Of a stretch of DNA of 64,000 bases, positions 18,234 to 24,779 are shown in pieces. This DNA is from a virus. Where the stretch lies: positions 86,441 through 150,440 of IMG/VR virus record IMGVR_UViG_3300042907_001596. One strand, 5' to 3'. Each line of letters begins with the position of its first letter. The stretch's first letter is position 1. The position numbers and the translations under genes are program-made. The notes under the pieces were generated by a model that searched no databases, was not told the DNA's origin, and saw only the letters and a list, made by a program, of their open reading frames with translations.

Positions 18234-18538
18234 AGCGTCCCGCCCAGCCCGGTCTGCACAGCCACCTTCCTGCGGTCGGAACCGACGACGAAGAGTGGCG
18301 GCTGCACGGACTCTGCCGGGGACACCACGATCCCGACCCGCTGTGGTGCCCCAACGACCCGCGTGACGCCGGAGCCGGGGTGGCGATCTGCAACACCTGC
18401 CCGGTCAGGATTCGCTGCGCCGAGTACGCGATGGTGCGCCGGGAGAAGCACGGCACCTGGGGCGGCATCACCGAATGGGAGCGCGAGTATCTGCTCACCG
18501 GCCGCTACCGCCGCCCCTTGAAGCCGCCGAAGGAATAA
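18230..18538 (+). CDS. whiB: WhiB-family iron-sulfur regulator, 102 aa
   Basis: The four conserved cysteines of the [4Fe-4S] domain are present: LCRGHHDPDPLWCP, then CNTCPVRIRCAEYAM (CxxCx5C). They are followed by the GTWGGITEWERE turn that binds the principal sigma factor in known WhiB proteins. A basic C-terminus (RYRRPLKPPKE) may touch DNA. WhiB proteins act as redox- or NO-sensitive partners of host SigA; phage homologues such as TM4 WhiB repress host whiB genes and cause superinfection exclusion. GTG 18230 overlaps the previous stop. Its own stop region carries the class I element driving the next gene. Confidence 0.9.
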   Translation: MKRPAQPGLHSHLPAVGTDDEEWRLHGLCRGHHDPDPLWCPNDPRDAGAGVAICNTCPVRIRCAEYAMVRREKHGTWGGITEWEREYLLTGRYRRPLKPPKE

Positions 18539-18584
18539 TCGACCGCTCTGTGGCGTTCTTGTAGGTGGAGGGGAAAGGATCCCC
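18532..18584 (+). promoter_or_regulatory. class I (GGAAT-N18-GTT) promoter-like element plus hairpin
   Basis: GGAAT 18532-18536 overlaps the end of the WhiB gene. GTT is at 18555-18557, spacing exactly 18. The predicted start is G18565, followed by a GGGG/CCCC hairpin (570-573 with 581-584) and the ribosome site AAAGGAG before ATG 18601. A TCTGTG-N21-AAAGGATC pair resembling class II also overlaps it (18547-18581), probably by chance. Confidence 0.7.
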
Positions 18585-18600
18585 CGCTGAAAGGAGCCGT

Positions 18601-19101
18601 ATGTACGAGCGAAGTTACGGTGCCCGGTACGACGAGCCTGGCAAGTATGCCCGCGTAGCCGACATCGCCAAACTGATTCGGCGCGACATCAAAGAGGCCA
18701 TCGGCCGGGGTGACCTGCCGGGGCGTGCGTCGAACTACAGCGTGCGCAGCGAGTCCTACTCCGGTGGCTCCGCCATCCGCGTGAAGGCGATCGGCCTGGA
18801 CGGGCTGTACCAGCAGTGCGAGGGATTCGTCCCCGCCGCAGACAGCGAGTACAAACGCTCCTGCGGGAACCCCTGGTGCAAAGCCGGAGGGCGGCACGCC
18901 GACCTGCCGCACGCCCAGTACCACGACGTGCTGTCCGTCGAAGGACAGCGGGTCGAGAAAGTCCTCAAGGGCATCCACTCCGCGTACAACCACGACGGGT
19001 CGGAAGTCCAATTCGACTACTTCGACGTGCGCTACTACGGCGAGGTCGACATTGAGCGCCCCGACGAGGCGGCGTACCGACTTCGGCGCAAAGCCGGATA
19101 A
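18601..19101 (+). CDS. LPD29-domain protein, 166 aa
   Basis: The N-terminal half (ADIAKLIRRDIKEAIGRGDLP, then SNYSVRSESYSGGSAIRVKA) is a clear match to the Large Polyvalent Protein-associated Domain 29 pattern common in actinophages. It is followed by a segment with cysteines and histidines (CGNPWCKAGGRHADLPH) and an acidic-aromatic beta part (VQFDYFDVRYYGEVDIE). The molecular role of LPD29 is unknown. ATG 18601 is placed by AAAGGAG upstream. It is the first gene behind a class I element. Soluble, probably cytoplasmic. Confidence 0.8.
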   Translation: MYERSYGARYDEPGKYARVADIAKLIRRDIKEAIGRGDLPGRASNYSVRSESYSGGSAIRVKAIGLDGLYQQCEGFVPAADSEYKRSCGNPWCKAGGRHADLPHAQYHDVLSVEGQRVEKVLKGIHSAYNHDGSEVQFDYFDVRYYGEVDIERPDEAAYRLRRKAG

Positions 19102-19107
19102 CCGTGA

Positions 19108-19124
19108 GAGGGGATCCTCCCCTC
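19108..19124 (+). promoter_or_regulatory. 5' hairpin before ribosome site
   Basis: GAGGGG (19108-19113), loop ATCCT, CCCCTC (19119-19124) form a perfect 6-bp hairpin 18 bp before ATG 19143. It resembles the hairpins that follow class I elements, but no GGAAT/GTT pair is present, so it may mark an mRNA processing or translation-control site inside the operon. Confidence 0.4.
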
Positions 19125-19142
19125 CACAGGAAGGAGACACCA

Positions 19143-19456
19143 TGACCACCCTGACCCGCGAGGAGTACACCTCCCTCCGCGACCGCTTCGACGGCGTCCG
19201 CGCCGACTACAGCGGCCGGGGAATGTACGGGGACGCCTGCCTCGCCTACACCGGCGACGAGCCGTACCTGTTCGTCTTCGATCTGGCCGAACTCCTGGCG
19301 GAGCGCGACAGCGATGACCCCAGCCCCAGCGACATCCGCTACGAACTGAGCAGCCTCAGCGCGTCCGGCGACTCCATGGGCCGGGGCAGCGTCATCTACT
19401 TCACCGGGATCGACGTGGAACCCGGCGACGACGATGACGACGAGGATGACGACTGA
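19143..19456 (+). CDS. hypothetical protein with acidic tail, 104 aa
   Basis: This is a small soluble protein (TREEYTSLRDRFDGVRADYSG, PYLFVFDLAELLAERD) ending in an almost pure Asp/Glu run (about ten residues), a feature seen in DNA-mimic and small regulatory proteins. ATG 19143 has AAGGAG upstream. It lies between the LPD29 gene and another class I element. I do not recognise the family; DNA mimicry is only a suggestion from charge. Confidence 0.65.
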
Positions 19457-19457
19457 C

Positions 19458-19511
19458 GGAATAATCCCCCTCCACTGAGCGTTACAGCTAGTGGAGGGGG
19501 CAGTTCCCTCC
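19458..19511 (+). promoter_or_regulatory. class I (GGAAT-N18-GTT) promoter-like element plus hairpin
   Basis: GGAAT 19458-19462 and GTT 19481-19483 are 18 bp apart. The predicted start is G19491, followed by a GGAGGG/CCCTCC hairpin (493-498 with 506-511) and AAGGAG before ATG 19526. This copy is nearly identical in its core (GTTA.AGCTAGTGGAGGGGG) to the one at 22199. Confidence 0.75.
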
Positions 19512-19525
19512 GGCAAGGAGACACC

Positions 19526-20473
19526 ATGATCGACCTCAGAGCCGCGACACCGCCGGTGATCGACGCCGCCCTCGCGGAGTTGGACTACGAACGCTACGCC
19601 GCCATGGTTCGCAAGATCGACCTGTGGCAAGCCGCCGACAAGGCTCGCAACCACATCCACTACGACTGGCGCACCCGCGTGAAGACTCCCCGCCCCGACC
19701 TGGAGCGGGCGGCAAAGCTGGAAGCTCTGGCGGTAGAGCAAGCGGCCATCGAAGAAGCCAAGCTGGACGAGATGGCCCCCTACATCGCTGAGTTCCAGCG
19801 GCGGGGCGGCTGGACGCGGGCCTTCCTGGTGGTCACCAACGGCGACGGCCACGTTCACCGCAGCCAGGCGTGCCACACCTGCTACCCCACCACCCAGTTC
19901 CACTGGGTGACCGACTTCTCCGGCCACGACGAAGCGGAGATTGTCGACGCGGCCGGTGAGCGTGCCTGCACCATCTGCTACCCCACTGCTCCGGCCGAGG
20001 TGCTGAACCGGCCAACCGCCATCTTCAGCAAGGACGAAGAGGCGAAGCGGGCAGCCCGCGAGGAGCGGGAAGCCAAGCGGGCGGCGAAAGCGGCCCTGGA
20101 GGTCATCGACCCCGACACCGGCAAGACCCTCTTCAAGACGGAGCGGGGCGCGACCAACGAGATCGCCTCGCACCTGGATGCCTACGCCCGGTACGAGAAC
20201 GACGAGTACCTGGAGAAGGCGAAGAAGATCGTCGCCGCCGTCGCCGTCAAGCGGGGCACCGACCCGGCAGACCTGCTGGATGAGCTTCTGGCCAAAGCGA
20301 CCGCGAAGTTCCGCAAGGAAGCCATCAAAAGCATCAAGGAACTGAGGCAGGGGCCAAAGGGTCTGCACTACGACCAGACTGACCCGGCCAACTGGCATGC
20401 CAGCTACCGCCGGATCGCGGAGGAGGAGGGCCTGATCGCCTCTACCCCCGCACTGGCCAAGAAGCTCCACTGA
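19526..20473 (+). CDS. hypothetical zinc-binding actinophage protein, 315 aa
   Basis: The N-terminal ~90 residues are a long Ala/Glu-rich helix. A compact centre follows with HRSQACHTCYPTTQFHWVTDFSG and GERACTICYPTAP, two H/C-rich pairs that should form one zinc site. A charged linker (EEAKRAAREEREAKRAAKAA) leads to a C-terminal helical part ending DPANWHASYRRIAEEEGL. I have seen this layout in many uncharacterised mycobacteriophage genes. ATG 19526 has AAGGAG upstream. It is followed by a strong hairpin at 20480. Role unknown. Confidence 0.7.
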   Translation: MIDLRAATPPVIDAALAELDYERYAAMVRKIDLWQAADKARNHIHYDWRTRVKTPRPDLERAAKLEALAVEQAAIEEAKLDEMAPYIAEFQRRGGWTRAFLVVTNGDGHVHRSQACHTCYPTTQFHWVTDFSGHDEAEIVDAAGERACTICYPTAPAEVLNRPTAIFSKDEEAKRAAREEREAKRAAKAALEVIDPDTGKTLFKTERGATNEIASHLDAYARYENDEYLEKAKKIVAAVAVKRGTDPADLLDELLAKATAKFRKEAIKSIKELRQGPKGLHYDQTDPANWHASYRRIAEEEGLIASTPALAKKLH

Positions 20474-20479
20474 CTGGCG

Positions 20480-20501
20480 GGGGCCGGAGCTAACCGGCCC
20501 C
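20480..20501 (+). terminator. strong GC hairpin after 315-aa gene
   Basis: GGGGCCGG (20480-20487), six-base loop, CCGGCCCC (20494-20501) form a perfect 8-bp stem just after the stop at 20473. The following bases are TAAAAGTTATAG, with no T-run, so it is a weak intrinsic terminator candidate or an mRNA-end stabiliser. Confidence 0.5.
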
Positions 20502-20568
20502 TAAAAGTTATAGAACTTCCCAGCGTGGCTCCCCCACGTTGCGGTCAGCCGCAAGTAGAAAGTGATGT

Positions 20569-20883
20569 ATGAAGATTATCGCTGTACTCTCATCGCTCCT
20601 TGCCGCCACCTTCGTGGGGGCCGGAGTTGCGCACGCCGATCTGTCCCCCAGCGAAGAGGCTTTGGGGGACTTTATGAGTGAGGCCGTCTGCGAGTTCCTT
20701 GATGACCAAGGAGTCAACACCGCCAGCATGCTGGATCTGTTCGCCGTCGTCTATCGACAACAGGCTGTTCGCACCGAACAAGACGCCGCCGACGTGGTTA
20801 ACTACGTCGTCTACACCTACTGCTACAGCCACTGGAGTGAGCTTGTCGCGTTCGGTGAAGGCGTCAGGGCGGGAGGAGGGTGA
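20569..20883 (+). CDS. secreted DUF732-like protein, 104 aa
   Basis: A typical Sec signal peptide (MKIIAVLSSLLAATFVGAGVAHA, cleavage after AHA) is followed by a ~75-residue helical domain with two conserved cysteines (EAVCEFLDDQG and VYTYCYSHW) and repeated DxxDVVNYV spacing, as in DUF732 proteins of mycobacteria. These are exported and of unknown function. ATG 20569 is the start that gives the signal peptide. The upstream gap holds two further small hairpins (CGTGG/CCACG and GCGG/CCGC). It overlaps the next gene by 1 base. Possible role: changing the envelope of the infected cell. Confidence 0.75.
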   Translation: MKIIAVLSSLLAATFVGAGVAHADLSPSEEALGDFMSEAVCEFLDDQGVNTASMLDLFAVVYRQQAVRTEQDAADVVNYVVYTYCYSHWSELVAFGEGVRAGGG

Positions 20884-21185
20884 TGGCGACCTACCTGATC
20901 ACTTCAGCATCCGTTGAACCCCGCCGGGTGCAAGAGCATTTTGATGCTCGCGGCTGGCCGGGTGAGGCCCGCAGTCACGCCGAAGTTGCTCAAGTCTTCC
21001 GGCGCGGCGAAGGGTGGAAGATCCTGCCGGGACGCACGAAGATCAGCCACGACTGGCTCCTGAAGGCCCAAGCCGACGACATCACGTCGATCGCGCTGCG
21101 CGTGCGCTACGCCGACCGCCGCACGGTGACGGCCGACTTCTCCGTCAAAGAGTTGTTGAAGATGGCCGGTCTGCGCGGGGAATAG
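20883..21185 (+). CDS. hypothetical protein, 100 aa
   Basis: ATG 20883 uses the last base of the upstream TGA, with GGGAGGAGG immediately before. GTG 20880 is a less likely alternative. The sequence is basic and soluble, with a central WKILPGRTKISHDWLLKAQADDITSIALRVRYADRRTVTADFSV stretch that reads as beta strands, then a helix. No family is recognised. It ends within the GGAAT box of a class I element. Confidence 0.6.
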   Translation: MATYLITSASVEPRRVQEHFDARGWPGEARSHAEVAQVFRRGEGWKILPGRTKISHDWLLKAQADDITSIALRVRYADRRTVTADFSVKELLKMAGLRGE

Positions 21186-21231
21186 CCCCGCCCGCTCCGG
21201 CGTTACACCAGATGAAGGGGCATCCGCCCCT
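21179..21231 (+). promoter_or_regulatory. class I (GGAAT-N18-GTT) promoter-like element plus hairpin
   Basis: GGAAT 21179-21183 overlaps the upstream stop. GTT is at 21202-21204, 18 bp later. The predicted start is A21212, followed by hairpin AGGGGC/GCCCCT (216-221 with 226-231). This stem uses a different sequence from the other copies but keeps its pairing, which supports a real RNA structure. Confidence 0.75.
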
Positions 21232-21244
21232 GGTAAGGAGACGC

Positions 21245-21559
21245 ATGAAAATCAAGCTGTTCAACAAAGAGGTGCTTGCCGCCGCCGCTGCGCAGGGTGC
21301 GAAGCGGAACTACAACCGGCAGGTACCATCGGAAGTCATCGCAGGATTACCGGACGACATGGTGTTCCCGGTGACGCTGTCCATGCTCCACGAGCACGCC
21401 GGTGGTGAACGGGTGGAGCCGCACATCCGCGCAATCGTCGCTGTCGACCCCGATGGGGAGACGCTGATTCTCGACGTGAGCATGGCGGTCTTCCTGGCCC
21501 TGCCCGAAGTGGAAGTCAAAGACGGGGAGATCGTGCATGACGTACCGCAACATCACTGA
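21245..21559 (+). CDS. hypothetical protein, 104 aa
   Basis: The start is ATG 21245 with AAGGAG upstream. The protein begins MKIKLFNKEVLAAAAAQGAKRNYNR and contains HAGGERVEPHIRAIVAVDPDGETLILDVSM, a beta-rich core, then an acidic tail. It runs 23 bp into the next gene, whose ATG lies within it. No family is recognised. It leads a group of three overlapping small genes behind one class I element. Confidence 0.6.
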   Translation: MKIKLFNKEVLAAAAAQGAKRNYNRQVPSEVIAGLPDDMVFPVTLSMLHEHAGGERVEPHIRAIVAVDPDGETLILDVSMAVFLALPEVEVKDGEIVHDVPQHH

Positions 21560-21857
21560 GGTCAAGCGGGCCAACAAAGCCGCCGGATACTTCTGGTTCA
21601 GCCCCGCCACCAGGAAGCACTGGGGTGCGCGGGTGGAGACGCCAGTCATGGACGGCCGGTTCTGGGTCGAGTCTGCCCGCACTTACGACGACGAAGGCCG
21701 CGAGTACAAGCTCGTCTACGCCACCGACGACGCCGGGGCCGTGGACTACTTCCGCGCCGGGGGCACAGACATCCTGCGCTTCCCTACCCGCGCCGAAGCC
21801 ATCGACGCCCTGGTCGAATACATCGCAAAAGAGAAGGAGGCAGCAGATGCCGGTTAA
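21537..21857 (+). CDS. hypothetical protein, 106 aa
   Basis: It overlaps the previous gene by 23 bp and the next by 11 bp, so the three are translationally coupled. The sequence suggests a small alpha/beta fold: YFWFSPATRKHWGARVETPVMDGRFWVESARTYDDEGREYKLVYATDDAG, then a C-terminal helix (AEAIDALVEYIAKEKEAADAG). No known domain is recognised. Confidence 0.6.
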   Translation: MTYRNITEVKRANKAAGYFWFSPATRKHWGARVETPVMDGRFWVESARTYDDEGREYKLVYATDDAGAVDYFRAGGTDILRFPTRAEAIDALVEYIAKEKEAADAG

Positions 21858-22122
21858 AGAAAAGTGGAAGCTGAGAGTCAACGGCTGGGGCAAAGTCATC
21901 TTCGATGACAGCCTCTCCCTGGTGGCCAAGCGCGACAAGCTGATCGCGCTGCTGCGCGACTCCGACTGGCACATCGTCAGCGGAGGCGACGACGGCGAGT
22001 TGGAGGACAGGATCCAAGACTGGCTGTTCGCGGACGAAACCGAAAGCGAACTCCAGTACGGGATGGATCGGATCTACGACCTAGCCGACGACGACGGTGT
22101 CTGGCTGGATCCGCGAGCATAG
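21847..22122 (+). CDS. hypothetical acidic protein, 91 aa
   Basis: ATG 21847 lies 8 bp after GAGAAGGAGG within the end of the previous gene. The protein is acidic, with KLRVNGWGKVIFDDSLSL, WHIVSGGDDGELEDRIQDWLFADETESELQYGMDRIYDLADDDGVWLDP. No family is recognised. It is followed by a large inverted repeat that probably ends the transcript. Confidence 0.6.
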   Translation: MPVKEKWKLRVNGWGKVIFDDSLSLVAKRDKLIALLRDSDWHIVSGGDDGELEDRIQDWLFADETESELQYGMDRIYDLADDDGVWLDPRA

Positions 22123-22126
22123 CTAA

Positions 22127-22191
22127 GGCCGGGGGAGGGCAGTTGGCCCCTTTCGGCTATGCCTCAACAGCGAAGATCCCCTCCCCCGGCC
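22127..22191 (+). terminator. 13-bp inverted repeat with 39-nt loop
   Basis: GGCCGGGGGAGGG (22127-22139) and CCCTCCCCCGGCC (22179-22191) are perfectly complementary, enclosing 39 nt. It begins 5 bp after a stop codon and ends 8 bp before a class I element, so it is well placed to insulate two transcripts. There is no T-run, so the mechanism of any termination is unclear. Confidence 0.55.
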
Positions 22192-22198
22192 TGTCCAG

Positions 22199-22251
22199 GG
22201 AATAACTCCCCCTCCACCAGCGTTATAGCTAGTGGAGGGGGAGTTTCCCCC
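22199..22251 (+). promoter_or_regulatory. class I (GGAAT-N18-GTT) promoter-like element plus hairpin
   Basis: GGAAT 22199-22203 and GTT 22222-22224 are 18 bp apart. The predicted start is G22232. The hairpin is GGGGGA (237-242)/TCCCCC (246-251). ATG 22268 follows a GGAAGGGAG site. Unlike most copies, the GGAAT box here is not part of a coding end, so its conservation is not explained by a C-terminal codon pattern. Confidence 0.75.
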
Positions 22252-22267
22252 CTGGAAGGGAGTTCGC

Positions 22268-22516
22268 ATGGATCCCCGCAAGTACGCCGAAGCCGCCCTG
22301 GAGCGCCAGATCGCGGAGCTAGACGAGATGATCGGCCTGTTGGATCCCTTCGCTGGTGCCCCCAGCGAGTTGGGTCGGCTCTACTCCGAGTCTGCTGCCC
22401 TCGCCGCCGTCGCGGCGGTGTGGGACGACGCTGCTGAAGACATCTACGCCGCACGGATCAAGGCGCTGGAAGACCACGAGTACGGCCTCAAGAAGCTCGA
22501 CCACCTCTACGTCTGA
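22268..22516 (+). CDS. hypothetical helical protein, 82 aa
   Basis: The sequence is almost wholly helical by composition (RKYAEAALERQIAELDEMIGLLDPF, SAALAAVAAVWDDAAEDIYAARIKALEDHEYGLKKLDHLYV). It is probably a small coiled-coil or helical-hairpin protein. ATG 22268 is chosen from the strong ribosome site. It is first of three short genes before the DUF2786 gene. No family is recognised. Confidence 0.6.
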   Translation: MDPRKYAEAALERQIAELDEMIGLLDPFAGAPSELGRLYSESAALAAVAAVWDDAAEDIYAARIKALEDHEYGLKKLDHLYV

Positions 22517-22528
22517 GAAAGGACGACC

Positions 22529-22771
22529 ATGGCCAAGAAAGCCCCCCGCTACGAACTGTTCAAGACCTGCGTGGCCGACGCCAAAAAGCGGGCCGGTGGC
22601 GACTACGGCTTCAACCTCATCGGGCCGAACTTGCGCCGCGCCTTGGTGGCCGAACGCATCTTGATGCTGCAACAGCAGTTCCGTCGCCAGTTCGACGCCG
22701 CCGTCGTGGTGGACACCATCGGGGAGTTGTGCGACCTGCTGGCCGACGAGTTCCCCGCCGAAGACATCTAG
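22529..22771 (+). CDS. hypothetical protein, 80 aa
   Basis: This is a basic N-terminal half (MAKKAPRYELFKTCVADAKKRAGG) with an acidic C-terminal helix (DTIGELCDLLADEFPAEDI), probably all-helical. It starts 12 bp after the previous gene with GAAAGGA upstream. Two cysteines are present but no clear metal site. Function unknown. Confidence 0.6.
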   Translation: MAKKAPRYELFKTCVADAKKRAGGDYGFNLIGPNLRRALVAERILMLQQQFRRQFDAAVVVDTIGELCDLLADEFPAEDI

Positions 22772-22784
22772 GAAGGATGACCCC

Positions 22785-22982
22785 ATGATTGAGGTTCACG
22801 ACTACTCCACCGGCACACCGCCCAGTGGTGACACCTGGACAACGGAGGAGTTGCAGCGCGACTACGAAGTCGTGGGCTTCGCCGCCCCGTTCGTCGTCGT
22901 CCGGCGCAAAGCCGACGGCGTAAAAGGCACGCTGGAGTTCACCCACTCCCCAAGGGTGTACTTCGGATTCCGGCCGGAATAA
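22785..22982 (+). CDS. hypothetical small beta protein, 65 aa
   Basis: The short protein alternates beta-prone segments (YEVVGFAAPFVVVRRKADGVKGTLEFTHSPRVYFGF). The central VVRRKADGVKGTLEF is like the small KTSC/RNA-binding-style beta modules of phages, but the match is not firm. GGAAGGA precedes the ATG. The last codons overlap a class I GGAAT box. Confidence 0.55.
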   Translation: MIEVHDYSTGTPPSGDTWTTEELQRDYEVVGFAAPFVVVRRKADGVKGTLEFTHSPRVYFGFRPE

Positions 22983-23009
22983 TAACCGGCCGGGTTGCGT
23001 TACACCTAA
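22976..23009 (+). promoter_or_regulatory. class I (GGAAT-N18-GTT) promoter-like element
   Basis: GGAAT 22976-22980 overlaps the end of the 65-aa gene; GTT is at 22999-23001, 18 bp later. The predicted start is A23009. No clear hairpin follows in this copy. The DUF2786 gene starts at GTG 23044 after GAAGGAG. Confidence 0.65.
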
Positions 23010-23043
23010 CGTAAGCCCACCAACCACGAAGGAGACACCCGAC

Positions 23044-23907
23044 GTGACATCCCCGAATGACCGCTCGCTGGAGCGCATCGCTGCGCTGCTCGCCCAGGCG
23101 GAGAACACCGACAACGAAGCCGAAGCCACCGTCTTCATGGAGAAGGCGCAGGCGCTGGCTACCGCGCACTCCATCGACCTCGCCGTGGCCCGCTCCCACA
23201 CCAAAGGTAAAGAGCGCACCGTCCCGATCCAGCGGAGCATCCGCATTGGGGAGCGCCGCACCAAAGGGCTGGGCACTTACGTCACGCTGTTCAGCGGGAT
23301 CGCCGGAGCCAACGAGGTCAAGATCGACATCGCCCACGACTCGACGGTCGTCTACGCCTTCGGGTTCGCAGAGGACATCGACCTGGCCGAACAGATCTAC
23401 ACCAGCGTCCTGGGTCAGATGGTCACCGCATCTGCCGCCTTCAAGAAGAAGGGCGAGTGGAAGCAGGACACCGTCTACACCAAGGTGCGCTACGCCAACG
23501 ACGGCTGGTACGGGAACCGGTACGACTACGGGTACGAAGAGCGCCCCGTCTCGTGGCTGTCGGCGCGGCTGTCCTTCCAAGACGGCTACGCCCGCCGGAT
23601 CGGGGAGCGCCTGCGCATCGCCCGCGTCGAAGCGGAGCAGCAGCGCATCGCTGAGGACGCCGCTAAGGCTCCGGTGATCACCGACGACGCCACCGAAGAG
23701 CCGGGTACCGACTTGGTGCTGGCCAACAAGCAGGTGGAGGTCAAAGACTTCTACAAGGCAACCAGCCGCGCACGCGGAAGCTGGAGGGGTGCCTACTCCG
23801 GCAACCGCTCGCACACCGCCAGCAGCGCGGGACGCAGCGCCGCCGACAAAGCACGGCTGTCCGGCCAGGGCGAGATCGGCGGACGGCGCGGGGAGTTGAC
23901 GGCATGA
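23044..23907 (+). CDS. DUF2786-type protein, 287 aa
   Basis: The N-terminus (RSLERIAALLAQAENTDNEAEATVFMEKAQALATAHSIDLAVA) is the characteristic helical DUF2786 motif. It is followed by the usual central domain (TYVTLFSGIAGANEVKIDIAHDSTVVYAFGF) and a Gly/Ser/Arg-rich tail. DUF2786 proteins are common in actinophages and some plasmids, and their function is unknown. GTG 23044 is supported by GAAGGAG. It overlaps the metallopeptidase-like gene by 4 bp, a pairing also frequent in actinobacteria. Confidence 0.85.
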   Translation: MTSPNDRSLERIAALLAQAENTDNEAEATVFMEKAQALATAHSIDLAVARSHTKGKERTVPIQRSIRIGERRTKGLGTYVTLFSGIAGANEVKIDIAHDSTVVYAFGFAEDIDLAEQIYTSVLGQMVTASAAFKKKGEWKQDTVYTKVRYANDGWYGNRYDYGYEERPVSWLSARLSFQDGYARRIGERLRIARVEAEQQRIAEDAAKAPVITDDATEEPGTDLVLANKQVEVKDFYKATSRARGSWRGAYSGNRSHTASSAGRSAADKARLSGQGEIGGRRGELTA

Positions 23908-24443
23908 GCCGCGACTTCCAGCGGGCCAAGGTCTACGCGGCGGAGAACATCCTCGCCCGCATGTACGACCGCGCTGCGGAGTCGGGCAGCCCAGAGGTGA
24001 GCCTGCACGGCGTGACAGTCACGCTGCCTCCCGAAGCGAAGTTCGGGTGCGTCGACTCCGTGCAGGCGTACATCGACCGGGTGATGGCGATGCCGACGGT
24101 GGCGGCGGCGTTCGGCGGCAAGTCGACTCCGACTGTGCGCCACCGCCAGGGCACGAAGGCGGCGCACTATTGCAACGACACCATCGCCATTCCGACGGAT
24201 CGCGACGGGCGCTGGGCAATGCGGGAGTTGGTCGTGCTCCACGAACTGGCTCACCATTTAGCGTGGGGAGATCGCCACGGCCCGCGATTCGTCTCCAGCT
24301 TCATCACTTTGCTGGGGCTGGTCTTGGGGCCGGAGATCGAACTGCTGGCCCGCATGTTGTTTACCGACGGCGGAGTGCAAACCATTCCGCCCAGAGTGGC
24401 GTGGGAGAAATCCGCCGCCCGAACAAGAAAGGATCCACAATGA
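23904..24443 (+). CDS. putative zinc metallopeptidase (HELAHH), 179 aa
   Basis: The sequence VVLHELAHHLAWGDRHGPRFVSSF carries an HExxHH-type zinc motif near residues 113-118, with a third ligand likely in the following GDRHGPRF. The N-terminal half (RAKVYAAENILARMYDRA, then VQAYIDRVMAMPTVAAAFG) is as in the TIGR04338 putative metallohydrolases of mycobacteria. The substrate is unknown, and no signal peptide or membrane segment is visible, so it acts in the cytoplasm. ATG 23904 overlaps the DUF2786 stop, and its own end overlaps the next start. Confidence 0.8.
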   Translation: MSRDFQRAKVYAAENILARMYDRAAESGSPEVSLHGVTVTLPPEAKFGCVDSVQAYIDRVMAMPTVAAAFGGKSTPTVRHRQGTKAAHYCNDTIAIPTDRDGRWAMRELVVLHELAHHLAWGDRHGPRFVSSFITLLGLVLGPEIELLARMLFTDGGVQTIPPRVAWEKSAARTRKDPQ

Positions 24444-24706
24444 AAGCATTACGCGCCCTCTTGGTGGCGGCAACTGGAGTGTTCGCCATTCTTGCCCTGC
24501 CCGCCCAAGCGCAGGCCGCTCCAGGTCAGTGCTGGAACAGTCCGTTCGGCGGCTTCTGCGACCAGATGCCCGAAGCCGACGGGAGCTTTATGCACTGCGA
24601 ATACACCGGCTTCGGGAGTTCGACGTACCGGAACTGCTTCCAGGTGTGCATGGGCGTCAATGGCGGCATCTTCCCAACGGACTACAACTTTCAAACTCCG
24701 TGCTAA
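24440..24706 (+). CDS. secreted cysteine-rich mycobacterial-type protein, 88 aa
   Basis: A signal peptide (MKALRALLVAATGVFAILALPAQAQA) is followed by ~60 residues with six cysteines (GQCWNSPFGGFCDQMP, MHCEYTGFG, NCFQVCMG, and a C-terminal PC), implying disulfides outside the membrane. The NSPFGGFCD...GSFMHCE pattern resembles small exported proteins of mycobacteria. ATG 24440 overlaps the upstream stop. It is likely host-derived cargo; the role in infection is unknown. The DNA after it becomes AT-rich and carries a SigA-type promoter. Confidence 0.7.
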   Translation: MKALRALLVAATGVFAILALPAQAQAAPGQCWNSPFGGFCDQMPEADGSFMHCEYTGFGSSTYRNCFQVCMGVNGGIFPTDYNFQTPC

Positions 24707-24713
24707 GTGAGTA

Positions 24714-24742
24714 TTGCTGATTTCCCAATGTGCGTATATCAT
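24714..24742 (+). promoter_or_regulatory. SigA-like promoter
   Basis: TTGCTG (24714-24719), 17-bp spacer, TATCAT (24737-24742) fit a host principal sigma factor promoter in an unusually AT-rich gap. It lies about 38 bp upstream of the winged-helix gene. It is the only housekeeping-type promoter I could support in this region. Confidence 0.5.
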
Positions 24743-24779
24743 CGCTGACATAAGCAGTCTTGAAGGAGACACCCCAGTG

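Noticed and set aside
18547-18581. TCTGTG-N21-AAAGGATC overlapping a class I element as a class II site
   Set aside because: The first box deviates, there is no other sign of late expression here, and the class I boxes explain the sequence better; probably coincidence.
18965-20470. Long minus-strand open frame of 501 codons opposite the 315-aa gene
   Set aside because: It is a mirror of plus-strand coding in high-GC DNA (rich in Gly, Val, Arg), has no ribosome site, and crosses several real plus-strand genes and promoter elements.
20486-20509. GGAGC-N16-GTT before the DUF732 gene as a seventh class I promoter
   Set aside because: The -35 box and spacing both differ and GGAGC lies inside the terminator-like hairpin; only the GTTATAG half resembles the family.
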